Shown piece by piece: positions 12,960-25,800 of a DNA stretch of 64,000 nucleotides. Source of the stretch: Emydura subglobosa. Lineage: Eukaryota > Chordata > Testudines > Chelidae. The notes under the pieces were generated by a model that worked only from the letters and a program-made list of their open reading frames with translations, made no database searches and was not told the origin of the DNA. The stretch spans positions 14,171,049 through 14,235,048 of the forward strand of contig ML679956.1 in the NCBI GenBank assembly GCA_007922225.1, in the 5' to 3' direction. Numbering within the stretch: the stretch's first letter is position 1; the number at the start of each line of letters is the position of its first letter. Made by a program: the position numbers and the translations under genes.

Positions 12960-14393
12960 GACTGAAATAGCCAACACATCATTCAAAAAAGGAATAATCT
13001 CTTCCTCCTTCAAACACACAATAGACCAACCAACATTGGATAAACACACCTTGGATACTTCAGTCCTAGCCAACTACCACCCAATGCCAAACTTCTTATT
13101 CCTAAGTAAGCTGATAGAAGAATTAGCAAAAGGCGAACTACAAGCTCATCCAGCAACTGAAGCTTACAATCTAGATTGGGCTCAGTCTGGATTCAGGCCA
13201 GGACACAAAATCAAAACCACCTTTGTGGCACTGATGGATGATCTCTTCCTGTCAATGGATAAAGGACAAACATCCATTCTGGTCCTCCATTCATCACTGA
13301 CCATGAGATTCTGCTGCCTTGCCTGAGAAAGGTGGTAGGAGTAATGCACTAAAGTGGTTGGCATCCTTTCTGGATGGATGATATCAATAAATAGTGATGG
13401 GAAACTGCATCACTAGAGTCTGACCTGTGGAGTTCCACAAGGTTCAATTCTCTCTCCAGTCCTTTTCAACATCTACATAAAACCACTCGGGAAACTGGAC
13501 AAGTGACAGGTGACGTACTCAAGTGTCAGCAATATGGAGATGACATACAGCTCTACCTATCCTTCACCACATATGACCACATGACTATCACTTATATGGC
13601 CGAGTGCTTGGATGAGATGAGCTTATAAAATAGAACAGCTGGTTGAAGTGAAACCCAAGCAAGACAGATGCGATGCGGGTGGGCAGAGGAAAGTGTTTTG
13701 AAGAGCTTGCAGCTATGGTACAATCTCTATTAGTTGAATAGACACACTCACAATTGGTCAATTCAGGCTGTAATATTGGAGTACTCTTGGATTACTCACT
13801 GACACTGAGCTCTCACATAGCACCATTCATGAGTAATGCTTTCTACCATCTCCACTTGGCTAAGAAACTCCATCCCATTCTGTTGGATGAAGACCTGGCC
13901 TCAGTTAACCATACCTTCATCACCTCTTAACTGGATTAGAGCAATGCAGTATACCTGGGCACAGAGACTTCAGCCCTTAGGAAATGCCAACTAGTTCAGA
14001 GCTCTACCATGCTTCTTCTCAACAACGTAGACTCCTGTGAACATATCAAACCTGTCTGCTCTCTTCACTGCCTTCCCATAGGATTTTCAATCAAGTTCAA
14101 GCTCTCAGACCTTATCTTTAAAGTTCTACAGAAACCTGGACCCAGGATACCTAAAACACTGTTTAAGATGAAGACTGCGGTTGACGACAATGCTCCTATG
14201 GCACAATGGAACTCTCAATAATAAAAGTAAAATTAATCTGTGTGGGAAACAGAACTCTGTCCAAGCGGGATAGTGTGGGGTCTAAAACTGTGGTATGAAT
14301 TCCCCAAGGAACTAAGGACTATTGCAAACCTCACGACTTTCCTGCTCCAAGTGCAAGGCACATTTCTTTGACCTTTCCCTCTCTAAACACATA
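12960..14393 (+). mobile_element. L2-clade LINE fragment, degenerate reverse transcriptase
   Basis: The + strand frame at 12958-13326 shows RT fingers/palm motifs of L2/Maui-type LINEs: LDTSVLANYHPMPNFLFLSK, then QSGFRPGHKIKTTFVALMDD, then a damaged ILVL(D)LS position. Further on, GVPQGSILSPVLFNIY-like sequence spans about 13431-13475, and a catalytic-box homologue reads Y-G-D-D at 13533-13544 where YADD is usual. The end near 14270-14390 has the WNSLP-like closing segment and is followed by a TA/GA/GT microsatellite. Several stops and frameshifts make it non-functional. Confidence 0.8.
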
Positions 14394-14438
14394 GCTATAT
14401 ATATATAGAGAGAGAGAGTGTGTGTGTGTGTACACACA
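14394..14438. repeat. Compound microsatellite (TA)n(GA)n(GT)n
   Basis: Runs of TA, then GA, then TG units directly after the L2-clade fragment. It may derive from the 3' tail of the LINE. Confidence 0.85.
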
Positions 14439-14440
14439 GT

Positions 14441-16880
14441 GATAGCATTCAGGGTGAAATCCAGACTAATGAGCGGTTGTCTCACCTCTTATCCTGTAAC
14501 CCTGGGTGCCTCACAATAGAGCCCTGCAAGGGACTATGTTTTTAATTCTACTCCTGTCCCGCCCTGCAGTACCCACTCCCACCTGCTCCGACATTTTCTT
14601 GCATTTTTATCCCGCTTCCAGCTGCAAAAAACTTAGATCCTGCAAATCCCGCAAGAGAGACAGATTCCCCCATGCTACTAAAAAAAATGTTTTTTAAAGG
14701 TTGGTTAATATATATAAATGCAATTCAGACACAACTTTTACCACTAAAAGAATAAAACAAATCTTGCTTAAATCATGTAAAAAATACTTTAACTCCTGTT
14801 ATATTAGACATCAAATCTCTTACTATCCCTCACTTAAACTTTAAATATTAAAATCTTTAATTTAAAAGAAAGAAAAACTTGCTTTATATTGCTGAAATTC
14901 TATGTATGACAAACTGCTCTCATATATATATCACTTGGAATGTCAAAACAAATTGCATCACAATTTTGCCTTAAAAGATGCAGGTGTTTTTTAATTATAA
15001 AAAGTAAGTAGTTTTTAAACAAAACTGAAATTTTTTAAACCCTTTAAGTACTGTTTTTAGAACTCTGAAACATGCCATTCAAGTTATTTATATGTCAGGA
15101 TTATTATTGCTTTTTGAAAAACATTTAACAGAAAAACTGCTCACAGCACTGAAAACAAGCTGATACAACAGTGGCAGTCTGCACATGTGATGTCACAGAA
15201 CAACAAAACCTGTGAGTGTGATTCTCTGACCTTACACTGGCTCAAGTATTACACAGCATTCAAAGCAAGGGAGATAAACATATATAGGAAAGAGAAGCTC
15301 AAACAAAATAATTAGCAATTTCCCAGATAGGCTACTCTTGGTAAACTGATGAGAGATTTAGTGTTTTCCAGCAAATTTCTGCAGTATGGTTTTTTTTGCC
15401 CACCCAATCCCACCTGCAACAAAGTACATTTTACCTGCTCCCGCTATTATGGCAGTGGGTCCTGTGGAGCCTGCAGGATCCCAGTCCCATTGCAGGACTC
15501 TCCTCACAATGCCTTGCTACTGTAACTGCCTGCCTAGGAAACTCACAGTCAGCAACAAGCATGCAGGTCACACCCGAAATGTCTGTGTATAACTGCCGTT
15601 CTAGTCCAGCAACTCTGATCCAGCAACACACCAGTCATGCTCCCTGGTCTCTACCAGCTTTGATTACTACTTGCAGAGTGACCCCAATACACTCCTGGTC
15701 TCAGATTTTCCCAAAGCCATGAGCTCTTTAATGTCTAGCCCTCTCCTGGACAGTTTAGAGAAATAATGTTTGTTCGTCTAAAGACCTAAAAGCACGTCAC
15801 AGCTTATTAACTTAACAGGTGTAAATACACCCTTCTATTTAAACACTGAGTTGGTTTATAGTAAAAACACATTTATTAACAGTAGGACATAGGTTAAGTG
15901 ATGCCAAGTAAAATTAATAAAATTAGAAATGGTTACAAGCAAATAAAAGTGGAAACACACATCTAACAGTGTACAACATACTCTAGGAAGGTACAAGCTT
16001 TGTTTAAGATGTTTTTCTCACCTATCTTCAGTTCCCAAAGACTTCAACCCTCCCTTGGTTGAAAGAGTCATCTTTCTCAGCTTGCAAGACCTCTGGCCTC
16101 TTGTGCCTGTCTAGTGATGGATGCCAAAGGTGGCTTCTGTCTTTGCTTATATTTTGACAAAATTCAATGTTTTTGCTTGAAAAGGCAGGATGACCTCATG
16201 TTGTTCTTCCCTTTCTCTGGGCTTCTGATCCCCTGATATGTAAATGGCGCTTCTATTGTTTTGATTCTGAAGTGATTGTTTTGATGCTTAATTTACAGAG
16301 GAGACCTTCTGTCATTTTTGGGAGGGAACCTGTTTGGCCACAGACTTTAAAACATAATATAGTCAAGTATCCATATTTCCTCATATAGTGTTAATATGTA
16401 CATTTCAGAATGATATTAATCACTGTGTCTTTAGCTCTCAGAGAAGATCACATTCTATATACTTTTATAATACAGTGATATTGTGTACAACCAGTTGATT
16501 CAATTGCTTATCACTTGAGGTTCAACCCCCATCTTTATAAACTAGTAAACCTTTTAAATGGATTCTTCGGATGTTCACCCCTCAAAGTAAAGTTTATTCA
16601 AGCTGAAACGAAGGTAACATGGAGTCTGATGATGAAGGAAGCTCCCTTTTCTTTCCTCCCCCACTTGTGTTGGCTGAAATGCAAAATGTTCTGTTTCCTG
16701 CCATCTCCTCCCTCCGCTGTCTTGATGATCCTGTTTACTGCTTATATGTAACTTGAAGTAAACACAAAATTCCTTTGTTTAGGACAGTTCTGTTTAACAG
16801 CTCCCCCTGACAAACCTAGTTTACACACACGTTAGTCATAATTCTAGCATATGTTCACAACTCTTAATGCCTACCATGTA
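14441..16880 (-). repeat. LTR-like dispersed repeat, interrupted by a hAT-like element
   Basis: Sequence on both sides of the insertion at 14518-15501 reads as one continuous repeat unit. It has long stretches such as GTTTATAGTAAAAACACATT and AAATGGTTACAAGCAAATAA, typical of an abundant reptile repeat resembling an LTR in reverse orientation. No paired LTR, primer-binding site or coding region was seen, so the class and exact borders are uncertain. Confidence 0.4.
14518..15501. mobile_element. hAT-like non-autonomous transposon
   Basis: Flanked by an identical 9-base sequence CCTCACAAT (14509-14517 and 15502-15510). With the 8-base duplication standard for hAT it would be CTCACAAT. Ends are AGAGCCCTGCAAGGGACT and, read in reverse, AGAGTCCTGCAATGGGACT. 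The termini are GC-rich and the interior AT-rich, with no transposase frame. Removing the element restores a continuous host repeat. Confidence 0.8.
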
Positions 16881-16884
16881 CATA

Positions 16885-17305
16885 CATCACGCAAGAATAT
16901 TAATGATCAGTGAGTTGTTTTTTTTCAAATGATACTTCAAAAAGCATATTTTGTACACAGATCAGTACAATAGTATGTAGGATGTGAATACATGAGTGCT
17001 TAGTGTCACATATATAATCACTATGAAAAAAAGACACTCCACTGCGCACACATCTTCCTCTGGGGAGAGAAAATGAGAGAACAAATAACACATGACAGAT
17101 ATGTAGTCATGTTGCCTAATTCACTGGTGGAAGATGCTCAGATACCACAGTTATGAGTGTGGTATAAAAGCCTATATAAAATAGAACAATGCTCTCAAAG
17201 CTACAGCTAGAGATAAATATAAGGTTAAAATATATTTATTAAATGAAATGCTGATCATATCAAAATATTTTTGCCCTTGTGATCCAAAAAGTTAACCACT
17301 ATTCA
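16885..17305. other. Intergenic sequence, nothing recognised
   Basis: AT-rich, no gene or repeat supported. Confidence 0.55.
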
Positions 17306-17309
17306 GAAC

Positions 17310-17600
17310 ATGCAGGTTGTTTCCGTTAAGAGGAGAAACTAATGATAGAATTAGGCATTTATTTGATGTGATCCTGTTCATTTACAAAGGATGTACACAA
17401 AGTCCTTTGTTCCTTGTACAGAGTAAGAATCAAAGAACAGGAGAGCTGCTTTGCTCACAGTTCCAAAACTCTTTCCAGACAGCGCCCTGCGCTAAAAGCT
17501 CTCTCTGAGCCTTCTCTTAAGATCATGCTGCAAGTGCTTTTCTTGTGTTTCCTTGGCTTTCTGCCTGCTTCGTTCTGCCTGTTCTCTGGCTGCTGCTTCT
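17310..17600 (+). repeat. Dispersed repeat of unknown family, copy 2
   Basis: Matches the reverse complement of 9060-9355, sharing TTTGATGTGATCCTGTTCAT followed by ACAAAGGATGTACACAAAGT and a downstream CTTTGCTCACAGTTCC-like stretch. It abuts a MITE on its right. Confidence 0.6.
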
Positions 17601-17603
17601 CTC

Positions 17604-17845
17604 TGGGCAGCTCTATACTACAGAATTACTGTTATAACTAGGTTGCTCAGGGGTCTGAAAAATCCACACCCCTGAGCCAACATAGTTATATCAACCTAAC
17701 CGCTGAGGTAGATAGCACTATATTGGTGGGAGGGCTTCTCTCTCTGATATAGCTACCGCCTCTTGTTGAGGTGGATTAACTCAAAGAGCATCTTCATTAA
17801 ACCACGGCAGTGGCGCCGATGAGCGTTTTAAGTTTAGACCTGCCC
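17604..17845. mobile_element. Small TIR element (MITE), TGTCTACACT-type ends
   Basis: The left end is GGGCAGCTCTATACTACAG and the right end is TAAGTTTAGACCTGCCC, an imperfect inverted pair. The inner part (ACTAGGTTGCTCAGGGG, CCACACCCCTGAGCCAAC) matches the pattern of abundant reptile MITEs. Confidence 0.6.
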
Positions 17846-18540
17846 TCAGATACACCTCCACTAAACAGCACACAACTCCCTATGTTTATATTCAGTCCCC
17901 AGCAAAACCCTTCCATCTACATGGCTCCACTTTTGACCAGCCTGTCTTCTGGGTATGTGTTTTGGATGGTAGCTCCTATTGATTCAGTTATTTTACACCA
18001 AAAAGGAGCTTTACTATTTCTTATATATATCCCGAAAAAAGGGTGACTATTATGCCTACCAATTTCTATGATGTTTCACCCAACCTCCCTCAAAACAGCG
18101 TATAAGGGAGTGGTCAGTAAAAGGAGAACTTGAAGAGCATCAGAAAGCTATTTATAGGAACATTTGGGAATAAAAAATAAGCATACATTTTAACTCAAGA
18201 GAAAAGCATAGGAGAGAAGTAGCTTTTTTGGAGGGGACAATTGCAAATGTATTTCTGAAAAAAGAGAACTGTGACTTTTAAATAGGGATGGTTGGTATGT
18301 ATGAATACATACACTAGGATGTGGGTGAGATGTATTGAACATTAACACATTATCCATGCCAAAAATATTTTTATATAGGAGGAAATGGGGAAGCTCAGAA
18401 AATATCCATGTTATTTATAGGGGTGTAAGGAAAACAGGGAAATGTCCCCCATATAAATTATATTTTCCTAGCTCAAAGATGCTCATGACACTGAGAAAAT
18501 GTGTGTGTTAAACCCCCTTAATTCATTTAAGATGGTTTAT
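17846..18540. other. Intergenic sequence, nothing recognised
   Basis: AT-rich, no gene or repeat supported. Confidence 0.6.
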
Positions 18541-18790
18541 TTATAAGAACATAAGAATGGCCATACTGGGTCAGCTCAATTATCTATCTAGCCCAGCATT
18601 CTGTCTGCCAACAATGGGCAGTGCCAGATGCTTCAGAGGGAATGAACAGTCAAGTGATCCATCTCCTGTCATCCAGTCCCAGCTTCTGGCAGTCAGAGGT
18701 TTAAGCAGACCCAGAGCATGGGGTTGCATCTCTGACCGTGTTCGCTAACAGGCATTGATGGACATGTTCTGCATGAATGTATCTAATTGA
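18541..18790 (-). mobile_element. CR1 LINE, 3'-end fragment
   Basis: In reverse orientation this is the common CR1 tail: TTATAAGAACATAAGAATGG, CCATACTGGGTCAG, ATCTAGCCCAGCATTCTGTC, CAGAGGGAATGAACAG, CAAGTGATCCATC, CCCAGCTTCTGGCA. Short 3' fragments are the usual outcome of CR1 retrotransposition. Confidence 0.88.
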
Positions 18791-19440
18791 TCTATGCTTC
18801 TGTACTTTGTTCTGTTTCACTGGCAGACGTTGTGTATATCTGTAAACCTGGGGGTGAAGAAGTGAGGAGGAAGAATGGGTGGCTGTTTTGAGCAGTGTCA
18901 TAACGAATAAACAGCAGCCCAGCTGCGGAGAGCTCATTAAAAAAATGTATGTTTTATCTCTTTCCCAAACTTTGTGTTTTTAGAAGTGTGTTTTCTTCAG
19001 GATACTGTGCTACCATGTTTGGAGAATGTGTAGCACATTGCACCTGATAAATAGCAAGGACAATCATTCTGAATCCATAGCTAAATATGCAGAGAAAAAC
19101 ACAAAAGAGAAGAACCTAAAATTCACCAGCACAGGCATAAATCCCTTTCAAGGGGATGGGATCTGGGATTTGGATCTGGGATGGGATCTGGGATTTGAAA
19201 GGAGGGGAATTCTAGAGCTCTCCTCCTTCGTTGCTTCTTCCCTCTCCTACAGCTATCTTCTTAATAAGTCTGTGGCCTGAGAGAGTCAGAGACTAGATTA
19301 CTCAAGGGACTTCGGGTGGGGGAAGAAACTCTTGTTTTCTTCCCCCCAGCCCATGGGGTAGTAACAGCCCAAGACGTGCGGATGCTGGGTGGGGCTCATG
19401 TGCCTGAGGCCCTCAGAAAATCCTCCCTACACCCTGCTTA
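18791..19440. other. DYNC1LI1 upstream flank
   Basis: Unique-looking sequence between the CR1 fragment and the CpG island. No exon of a divergent neighbouring gene was seen. In other amniotes the next gene upstream is CNOT10. That is known synteny, not seen here. Confidence 0.55.
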
Positions 19441-19691
19441 TAGCATCATCACCTCTGAGGCACGTGGCTGCTACGCCGCGGGCGCTGACTGGGCGGGCGG
19501 CGCGCACACACACTGTCTGCGCCCCAGAGGCGGGTGCCTCCCAGCCCCGCCCCTCTTCGAGTTCCCAACATCCGGGTACCTGCCTGTCTCATCAGCCGGG
19601 TCGCGCCGCGCCGCCGCCCCGCTCGCGCAGGCGAGGCTGTGTCTCTCCCATTGAGGCGGACCCGGACGGGAGGGAGCGGAGCGCAGTGAAG

Positions 19692-19837
19692 ATGGCGGCG
19701 GCGGCGGGGCGAGCCGGCTCCTTCGGTTCCTCTTCCTCCTCGGCGGGGAGCGGCGCGGCCGCCGGCTTCGCCGCCAACAACAACAACGCGGAGCTGCGGC
19801 GGGCGGGCGGCGAGGAGGACGACGGGCAGAACCTCTG
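19692..19837 (+). CDS. DYNC1LI1: DYNC1LI1 exon 1, coding part
   Basis: Residues 1-48 plus two bases of Trp49. The start is the ATG at 19692, with A at -3 and G at +4 (strong Kozak context), and begins [12 protein letters not shown] as in LIC1 orthologues. The segment is low complexity: poly-Ser, Ala/Gly, four Asn, then an acidic EEDDGQ stretch. The donor GT is at 19838. The frame stays open upstream to an in-frame ATG at 19389, so the start rests on family agreement and Kozak context, not on an upstream stop. Confidence 0.93.
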
Positions 19838-22800
19838 GTAACCGCCCACCCCGCCGGGCCGACGCCGGCCGTTACCGTCTAGCGCGCGCCCCCGCCCAGA
19901 GCGGGGGGTGGGGGGAGGGTTCTTCTCGCGGCGCCCCTTGTGAGGCCAAGTAGTGGGATGGATGCGGGGGGGAGGGGCTGCTCCTAGCAGCGGCCCCGGA
20001 CCCATCCCCCTCGTGCGCGCCCCCGCCCATCCTTTGCGGCGGGAGGGTCCTCGCTCGTGCAGACCCGGGCCTGGTCCCTGGCTGACCCGGTTTTTTCTGC
20101 CCTCAGGTCCTGTATCCTCAGCGAGGTGTCCACACGCTCCAGGTCTAAACTGCCTTCGGGGAAAAACGTCCTGCTGCTGGGTAAGTCAAAGTCACCCTGC
20201 CCCCGGGGAGGGGTCTGGTCTGGTGCCGGGCGACCGCCTTCCTCGCCCCCCTCCCCCTTCCGTTGCCCCAGTTGCGGGGAGGGGTGAAGGGAGGACGCGT
20301 TTATTACTACTGGCTGCCTGGGGCTGGGTTAGCTTCGTGCCCCAAGGCGTTGCTGGGCGGGTCAGATCGCACCTCACGTCTCTTTAGTGCCTCCCCCCAG
20401 TGGGAGCAGGGGTTGCCCCCCTGAGGCGACCCTTTGGAGGGCGGAGCTCGGCATCTGTCTCCCTCTGGCGAGGGCGGGTTCCACTGTGTGGGTGAGAGGT
20501 TCACTCAGCATCTCCCTTATCCAGGCTGTCTGCACGGCTGCAGACACGCACAAAATCTGTGTCCAGGCCGAGGGCCCTTGCAGAGTCGCCGCCGCCGCTT
20601 CTTGTTAGTTGGGTGGGCAGGATAGAGGCTGTTTGGGGGATCCCGACTGGGTCCTGCCCGCATGCATGGGACTTGTCAGCAGTGTTATCATCATCATAAT
20701 GTAGTGCAGCAGCAGCGGCGTGTCTGGTACTGCTGCTGGTTTTCTTTGTGCTTTGCTATGTCCACCCAGTGGCTGCGTCGAAACCCTGCCTTGCATGTGG
20801 TAGTGCTTAGAAGTGAGAAGATGGCACTTACTGTGGCATGAGGATGATTTGAGTTATTGCTGAGGGTAGAGGTCAGAACTAGAAGTGGTAGTGGTAAAAA
20901 ACATGCAATCCTGCAAAATACAGAAATCTTATGGATGGGAAGGGACAGATGCACTTCTTGACAGAAAAGCTATTAAACAGAGCCAAGAATAGACAACTTA
21001 AGCCTTCAGGCATGAGTTGATGAATTTCTTGACTATGTTCCCTTACAACACACAATTCTGCAAGGAGTTTTGTGTTAGTATTAGGAAACCATGTCTCTCT
21101 ATTCTGGAAGGGACAGCATTTGTGGTCTCCAGCGAAGCTTTGTGTGGAGAGTTTGTCATGTTTATCCATTGGTTATAATGTCCCTTGAGAGAGTGATTGA
21201 GATTAGTTTATTCTTAAATTTATACAAAGGAGAAAAATGACACTTTAAGTGGTGACTCAAGGTGGTCAGTATGGATGAAAATTCCATGATGCAAGCATGA
21301 GGTGGTGATCTAGTCCAACAGGCTTAGGTCTCATTAATTTTTAATCGGTTTTTGTATATTATGAAGTGGGACATTGAGAGAGTCCTTTTAACTGCCTCAT
21401 GTTCCTAGCTAGGTTGTGTGTTTTTGTTTCAGATTTTCTTGTATGAGATGACTGAAGTTGGTAGTTATCAGGATTTTTTTTATGGTAAGCATCTTTTGAA
21501 AACTAAGTAGGTTGATTTATTCACGCTGGACTGGGGAAATTTCTTTCCAGTATGGCTGCTAATATTACTCTTTTCCCTCTCTCTTACTCTCTTCCTCCTC
21601 TAGCCTCAGAACATATTGACCATCCTTTAAAGGCATCATGGAATACCAGGCACTATAACATACTGTTTTAATTTAAATGAGACATTTAATGTCAGTTGTG
21701 ATACACAAATAGAATGTGATTCTGCTTCTTTATTTTTAAAAACTTTTTACATGCTGTCCCACAGGGCTCAACTTCTTCCACATACTTGCTTAAAATATCT
21801 TAACATAGGTCTGTGGAGACCGACCTGATACAATATGGATGTTGCATTTTGGGCTGTAATACAAGTCCAGAACTTTAACTTCAGATTTTCTAAAAAGATT
21901 AGCTCATGCTCAAGACTTGAAGAAAATTACCAATCACCTGGTAGCTAGAAACAGGTAATTTTAAAAATAAAAATGAGGTTATCACCAGTGATATCCATGA
22001 GTGAGAGAATACTAGCTCCGGTGAAAATACTGTCTGCTACCCTCAGATGCCGTATTATACCCAGATCCTGTCTTGGGGTCTGCTTGGGGAACTTCATATT
22101 TTATATCTACCTATAGCTAGTTGGTGCTTTATAGTTCTCCTTTTCCCTCTTTAAGGGAAAAGAAGCTTTCTCTCTCTTCCTCATCTGCAGCTACTATAGT
22201 GAGGAGGGAGTGAGGTGACAAGGTCTCCATTACTCTACACTTCCCCAATCACTTTTGAGATCTCTTCATCTATGAATAACTCAGTGCCTGCTTTTGCTGC
22301 TGCTCATAACTTTGATCAGTCCCAGCACGTGATTCTTGTCACCTTCACTGTTTCCCAAAGGCTTTTGAATAGCAGCCATAAAACTGACCTATCTTGTTAC
22401 TTCATTCTGCTGCTTGCTGGAAAAGTTCTAAGCAAGCAGCAACAACAGAGGCCCTGGTCTGCTCTGTCTGCAGATTCATGAGGGCAACAATGTATTGGTT
22501 TAAACTTCAAATTTGGAAGTTCAAGTTGGCCACAAGAAGGGCTAGAAACGTAATTTTCTTGGAGCCAGCTTAAATTCTATAGAGATTCTGGTATAGAGTA
22601 TTCCTCATTTGCCAGAACAAATTGTTTTTTCATTTGCCTGGGACAGTTGCATTTTTCAAGTCCTGTTTATTTATACTTAGTTGTACTGAAATGTTGATTA
22701 CTGCGGACATTTGGCACATTTTTCTAGCAATTTCAATATTTTTCAGGTTGTTTTTGAAAATCAAATATTTGGTATATTAGAGAGAGAATGTGGGTGAGAT

Positions 22801-25800
22801 AATATCTTTTTGAGCTCTCAGGTCTATGTAAGCTCAAAAGCTTCTCTCTTTCACCAATGGAAGTTGGTCCAATAAAAGATATTACCTCACCCGCCTTGTC
22901 TCTCTCATGTTCTAAGACCAACACGGATGCAAAAATATTGCAAACAGGTATATTAAAAGTACTTTAAGAGACCTTGAAGAAAAACTTTGAAGAACTTAGG
23001 TTTGGCAAGCCAGTCAAATAATACTAATTGGCCACCTATTTGACCACGGTCAAATATTCCAGCAAGAATTCCCTGTTGTAGGTGGTGGCCTACCTTTTTG
23101 TTTGGATCATGGTGTCATTCTTTTATTTTTTAGAACTGCACTTCATTGTGCTTCACCTTTTTCTCAATTAAAATAAAGTTAAGTAACTTTTTTTTTGTAA
23201 TTAGGCATAAGTATCTAATAGTCATAGGGCATACCTGACACTGATGTCTCAATATCGGCTTCCTGAAAGCATCTAGAGGAGTGGCTGTTTAGATTGCCAT
23301 CTGTTCTGCTCAGTTTAGTGTTGAAGGTAATAGGTGTGGTGAGGTTTGCCAGTATCTCCTTTGGAGTTTCTTGCTGATAGTGGCAGGAAAATTGATATTA
23401 GACTTTATGATAAAAGGAAAGTCTTTTGTCCCTCGTATTGTAATTTTTATATACACATCGAACTAATTACTGGAATGAAGGCGGGAGCAACTAATATTTT
23501 TTAGCAAGTTGTCATACAGATGAACTGCAGTATGGTGAATATCATGTAGATGTCTGAGTTCAGATATCCCAACTAATAACTTTAAATAAATTGTGAAGTG
23601 GATTTAGTCAGTAAAAAACAAAATTGTTCCAATATGCACAAGGCAACTGAAAGACTCCCTAAATTGTAAGGGAACAAATCAGCTGCTTCCTTTCTGGTCA
23701 CTTGCATTCTCATAAAATCTGTCTAGCATATTGCCACTAAAATTCTCACCACTTGCTTTAACTATGTCAAATTATTTGGAACCCTTCAATGAGTTCTGGT
23801 GCTCTTCCATACTATGCTAAAACATTCCTAGCTTCAAGGGCTAAACACCTCTCCCCATGTTTAAACTGAATATAGTTCCTCCTCCATTTATTTAGCTCTC
23901 CTTGATGTTAAGGGCTTCTTTGAGTTTAGTGAGCAGTCTTAAGAGTGTGTGTGTGTAACCTTTTTTTATTTTTAGCCTGGTTGCCTCCACATTTTCTCTG
24001 AACTCCAAGCATCCCATTTCTCAGGACTAAACCATCTGAGTCTTTGAGAGTGAGGCCCTGCTCCTGTCAAGTGGCTGCCAGGAGGTCTAGAGAGAGGAGA
24101 GGAGGGATCTCAAGCCTAGCTTCCAAAGTCTTCAGCGAAGCCTATGCCTAATTATAGCTAATTTATCTACTTACACTCTTCTGTTTGTGAAGAGGGGAAG
24201 AAATGGGAATGGCCACTGCTGTAGTAAATCTTCTTCAGCAAATAGTGTTTCCTCTGATGGCATTATTTCCTGATGACCTAGTGAGCAGTATTGAGCTTCA
24301 GAAGTCTAATCTAAACTTGTAAAACTGTCATGAAAATGTACCAGTCCCAGCTAAAGTCTATGCTTGCCTGACCTTACTGTGATGATGAAAAACTAATGTA
24401 CAGTCCAAAATTGTTTTCCTAGTTGAACAGATGAGTAAACTCTTCACTTGTATCCTGATCACCTTTATCCATGGGTTGTGTTGAGCTACTACTTGGTAGC
24501 ATACTATTCTGGCACTACTATGGATTTAATTGGTTTCTGTAGAATTTTAAGCTTCACTCTTAAAAAAGGGAGAAAAAAAACGGCCAAACAAAATCTACTC
24601 CTTCCTTCTTCCTCCCCAACACACACAATCCTTCCCTTTCCACATGGAAATAAAACATTCTGAATGTGAACCCTGTTTAAGTCTGAAGACTGAAACAGTA
24701 ACTCTGAGGTGTTTCAGTCATCAGAAGGATTAACCCTGAACCCTAATGTTAGTGGGTCATAAAACTTGCAAGACCTAGAGTCATAGCCTATAGTCAGTAC
24801 TAGGTTTGAAAATTCCCCACCAGTGGCAAATAAAAATTTTCCCTAACTAGTGCAAGAATTCCAGATCAATGAGTTTCCACAGAAAGATGATTTTGTTTAA
24901 ACCCTTATGCCTGCAAAATCTGCTTTCATAATTTGAATTGATGCAGTTTTCTTAGGACTGCTAACAGACTGCTCCAGTTCCTATTTTCCTAATAACTTTC
25001 CCAAGCAGCAGCAGAATTAAATTTTCCTGGGTCAGTTTCATTGATGATCAGAACTGTGTGAACAGTTATACAATTGTATGAACATAATTGTCGCCTTCCT
25101 TCTGCTTGACCAATAGAGTGGGTATTGGAGCTATTTGTGGAGGCAGACCCAAAAGTGAGGGATGGTGAAGGTATAGTGTAGGAGATTGGGACAGTGGTGG
25201 ATCTCTCACACAGGGTAGGGTAGGAAAGTCCTTTCCTTCCAGTAGGTAGTTTGGGGTGGAGAATGGATATTCAAATGTGTCAGATGTAACGAGAGACTGA
25301 TACGAAAGAGAGCCCTAGAACAGGGTCTCAGGTTATCTTTATCAGAGCAAATTCCAAAGGGACATAGCCTCCTTGCAGATTGAGCACCAACCAGATTGAG
25401 GTGGTCTAGCTGAATATTCAGTGTGTCCCTCGCTGGCTATCTTATTGTATTTGAACATTCAGGTACCAATTTTGCATTTGCCACCAATATACAGGATACA
25501 GGAATGGCCATATCACAAGGTTTCATTGGTCATCTTCGCTTCAGTGGCAGAGAAACTTTTGGCCATGTTAGCTATGAGCTCAATTAAGCAGATTGTCTTA
25601 AGTGGCTGGCTTCAGTATAAACATCTCATGATGTGAATGTACCAACCTGGGAGGGCAGGGTCTAGGGATTGCTTCCTAATAAAAATTCCAACATCCTTTA
25701 ATCCCTCCCTCCCTTTCCAACACCCTCCCCACCGCCTTCCTTCATATTGGCCTCTAGTTATTAGATCAGGGCTTGACAAACCCCAGGTGCCAGGTTGCCA

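Larger units (their letters stand above)
19440..20290 (+). promoter_or_regulatory. DYNC1LI1: CpG-island promoter region of DYNC1LI1
   Basis: G+C and CpG density rise sharply here and fall again after intron 1. There is an E-box CACGTG at 19461, GGGCGGG at 19491, an Sp1-type CCCCGCCCC at 19545-19553 and an ETS-like ACATCCGGGT near 19568. No TATA box is apparent. The layout fits a housekeeping-type promoter with transcription starting somewhere in the 250 bases before 19692. The exact start cannot be read from sequence. Confidence 0.75.

Noticed and set aside
1..19400. Exons of a divergent neighbour such as CNOT10
   Set aside because: Known synteny would place one upstream, but no conserved coding segment could be recognised on either strand in this interval.
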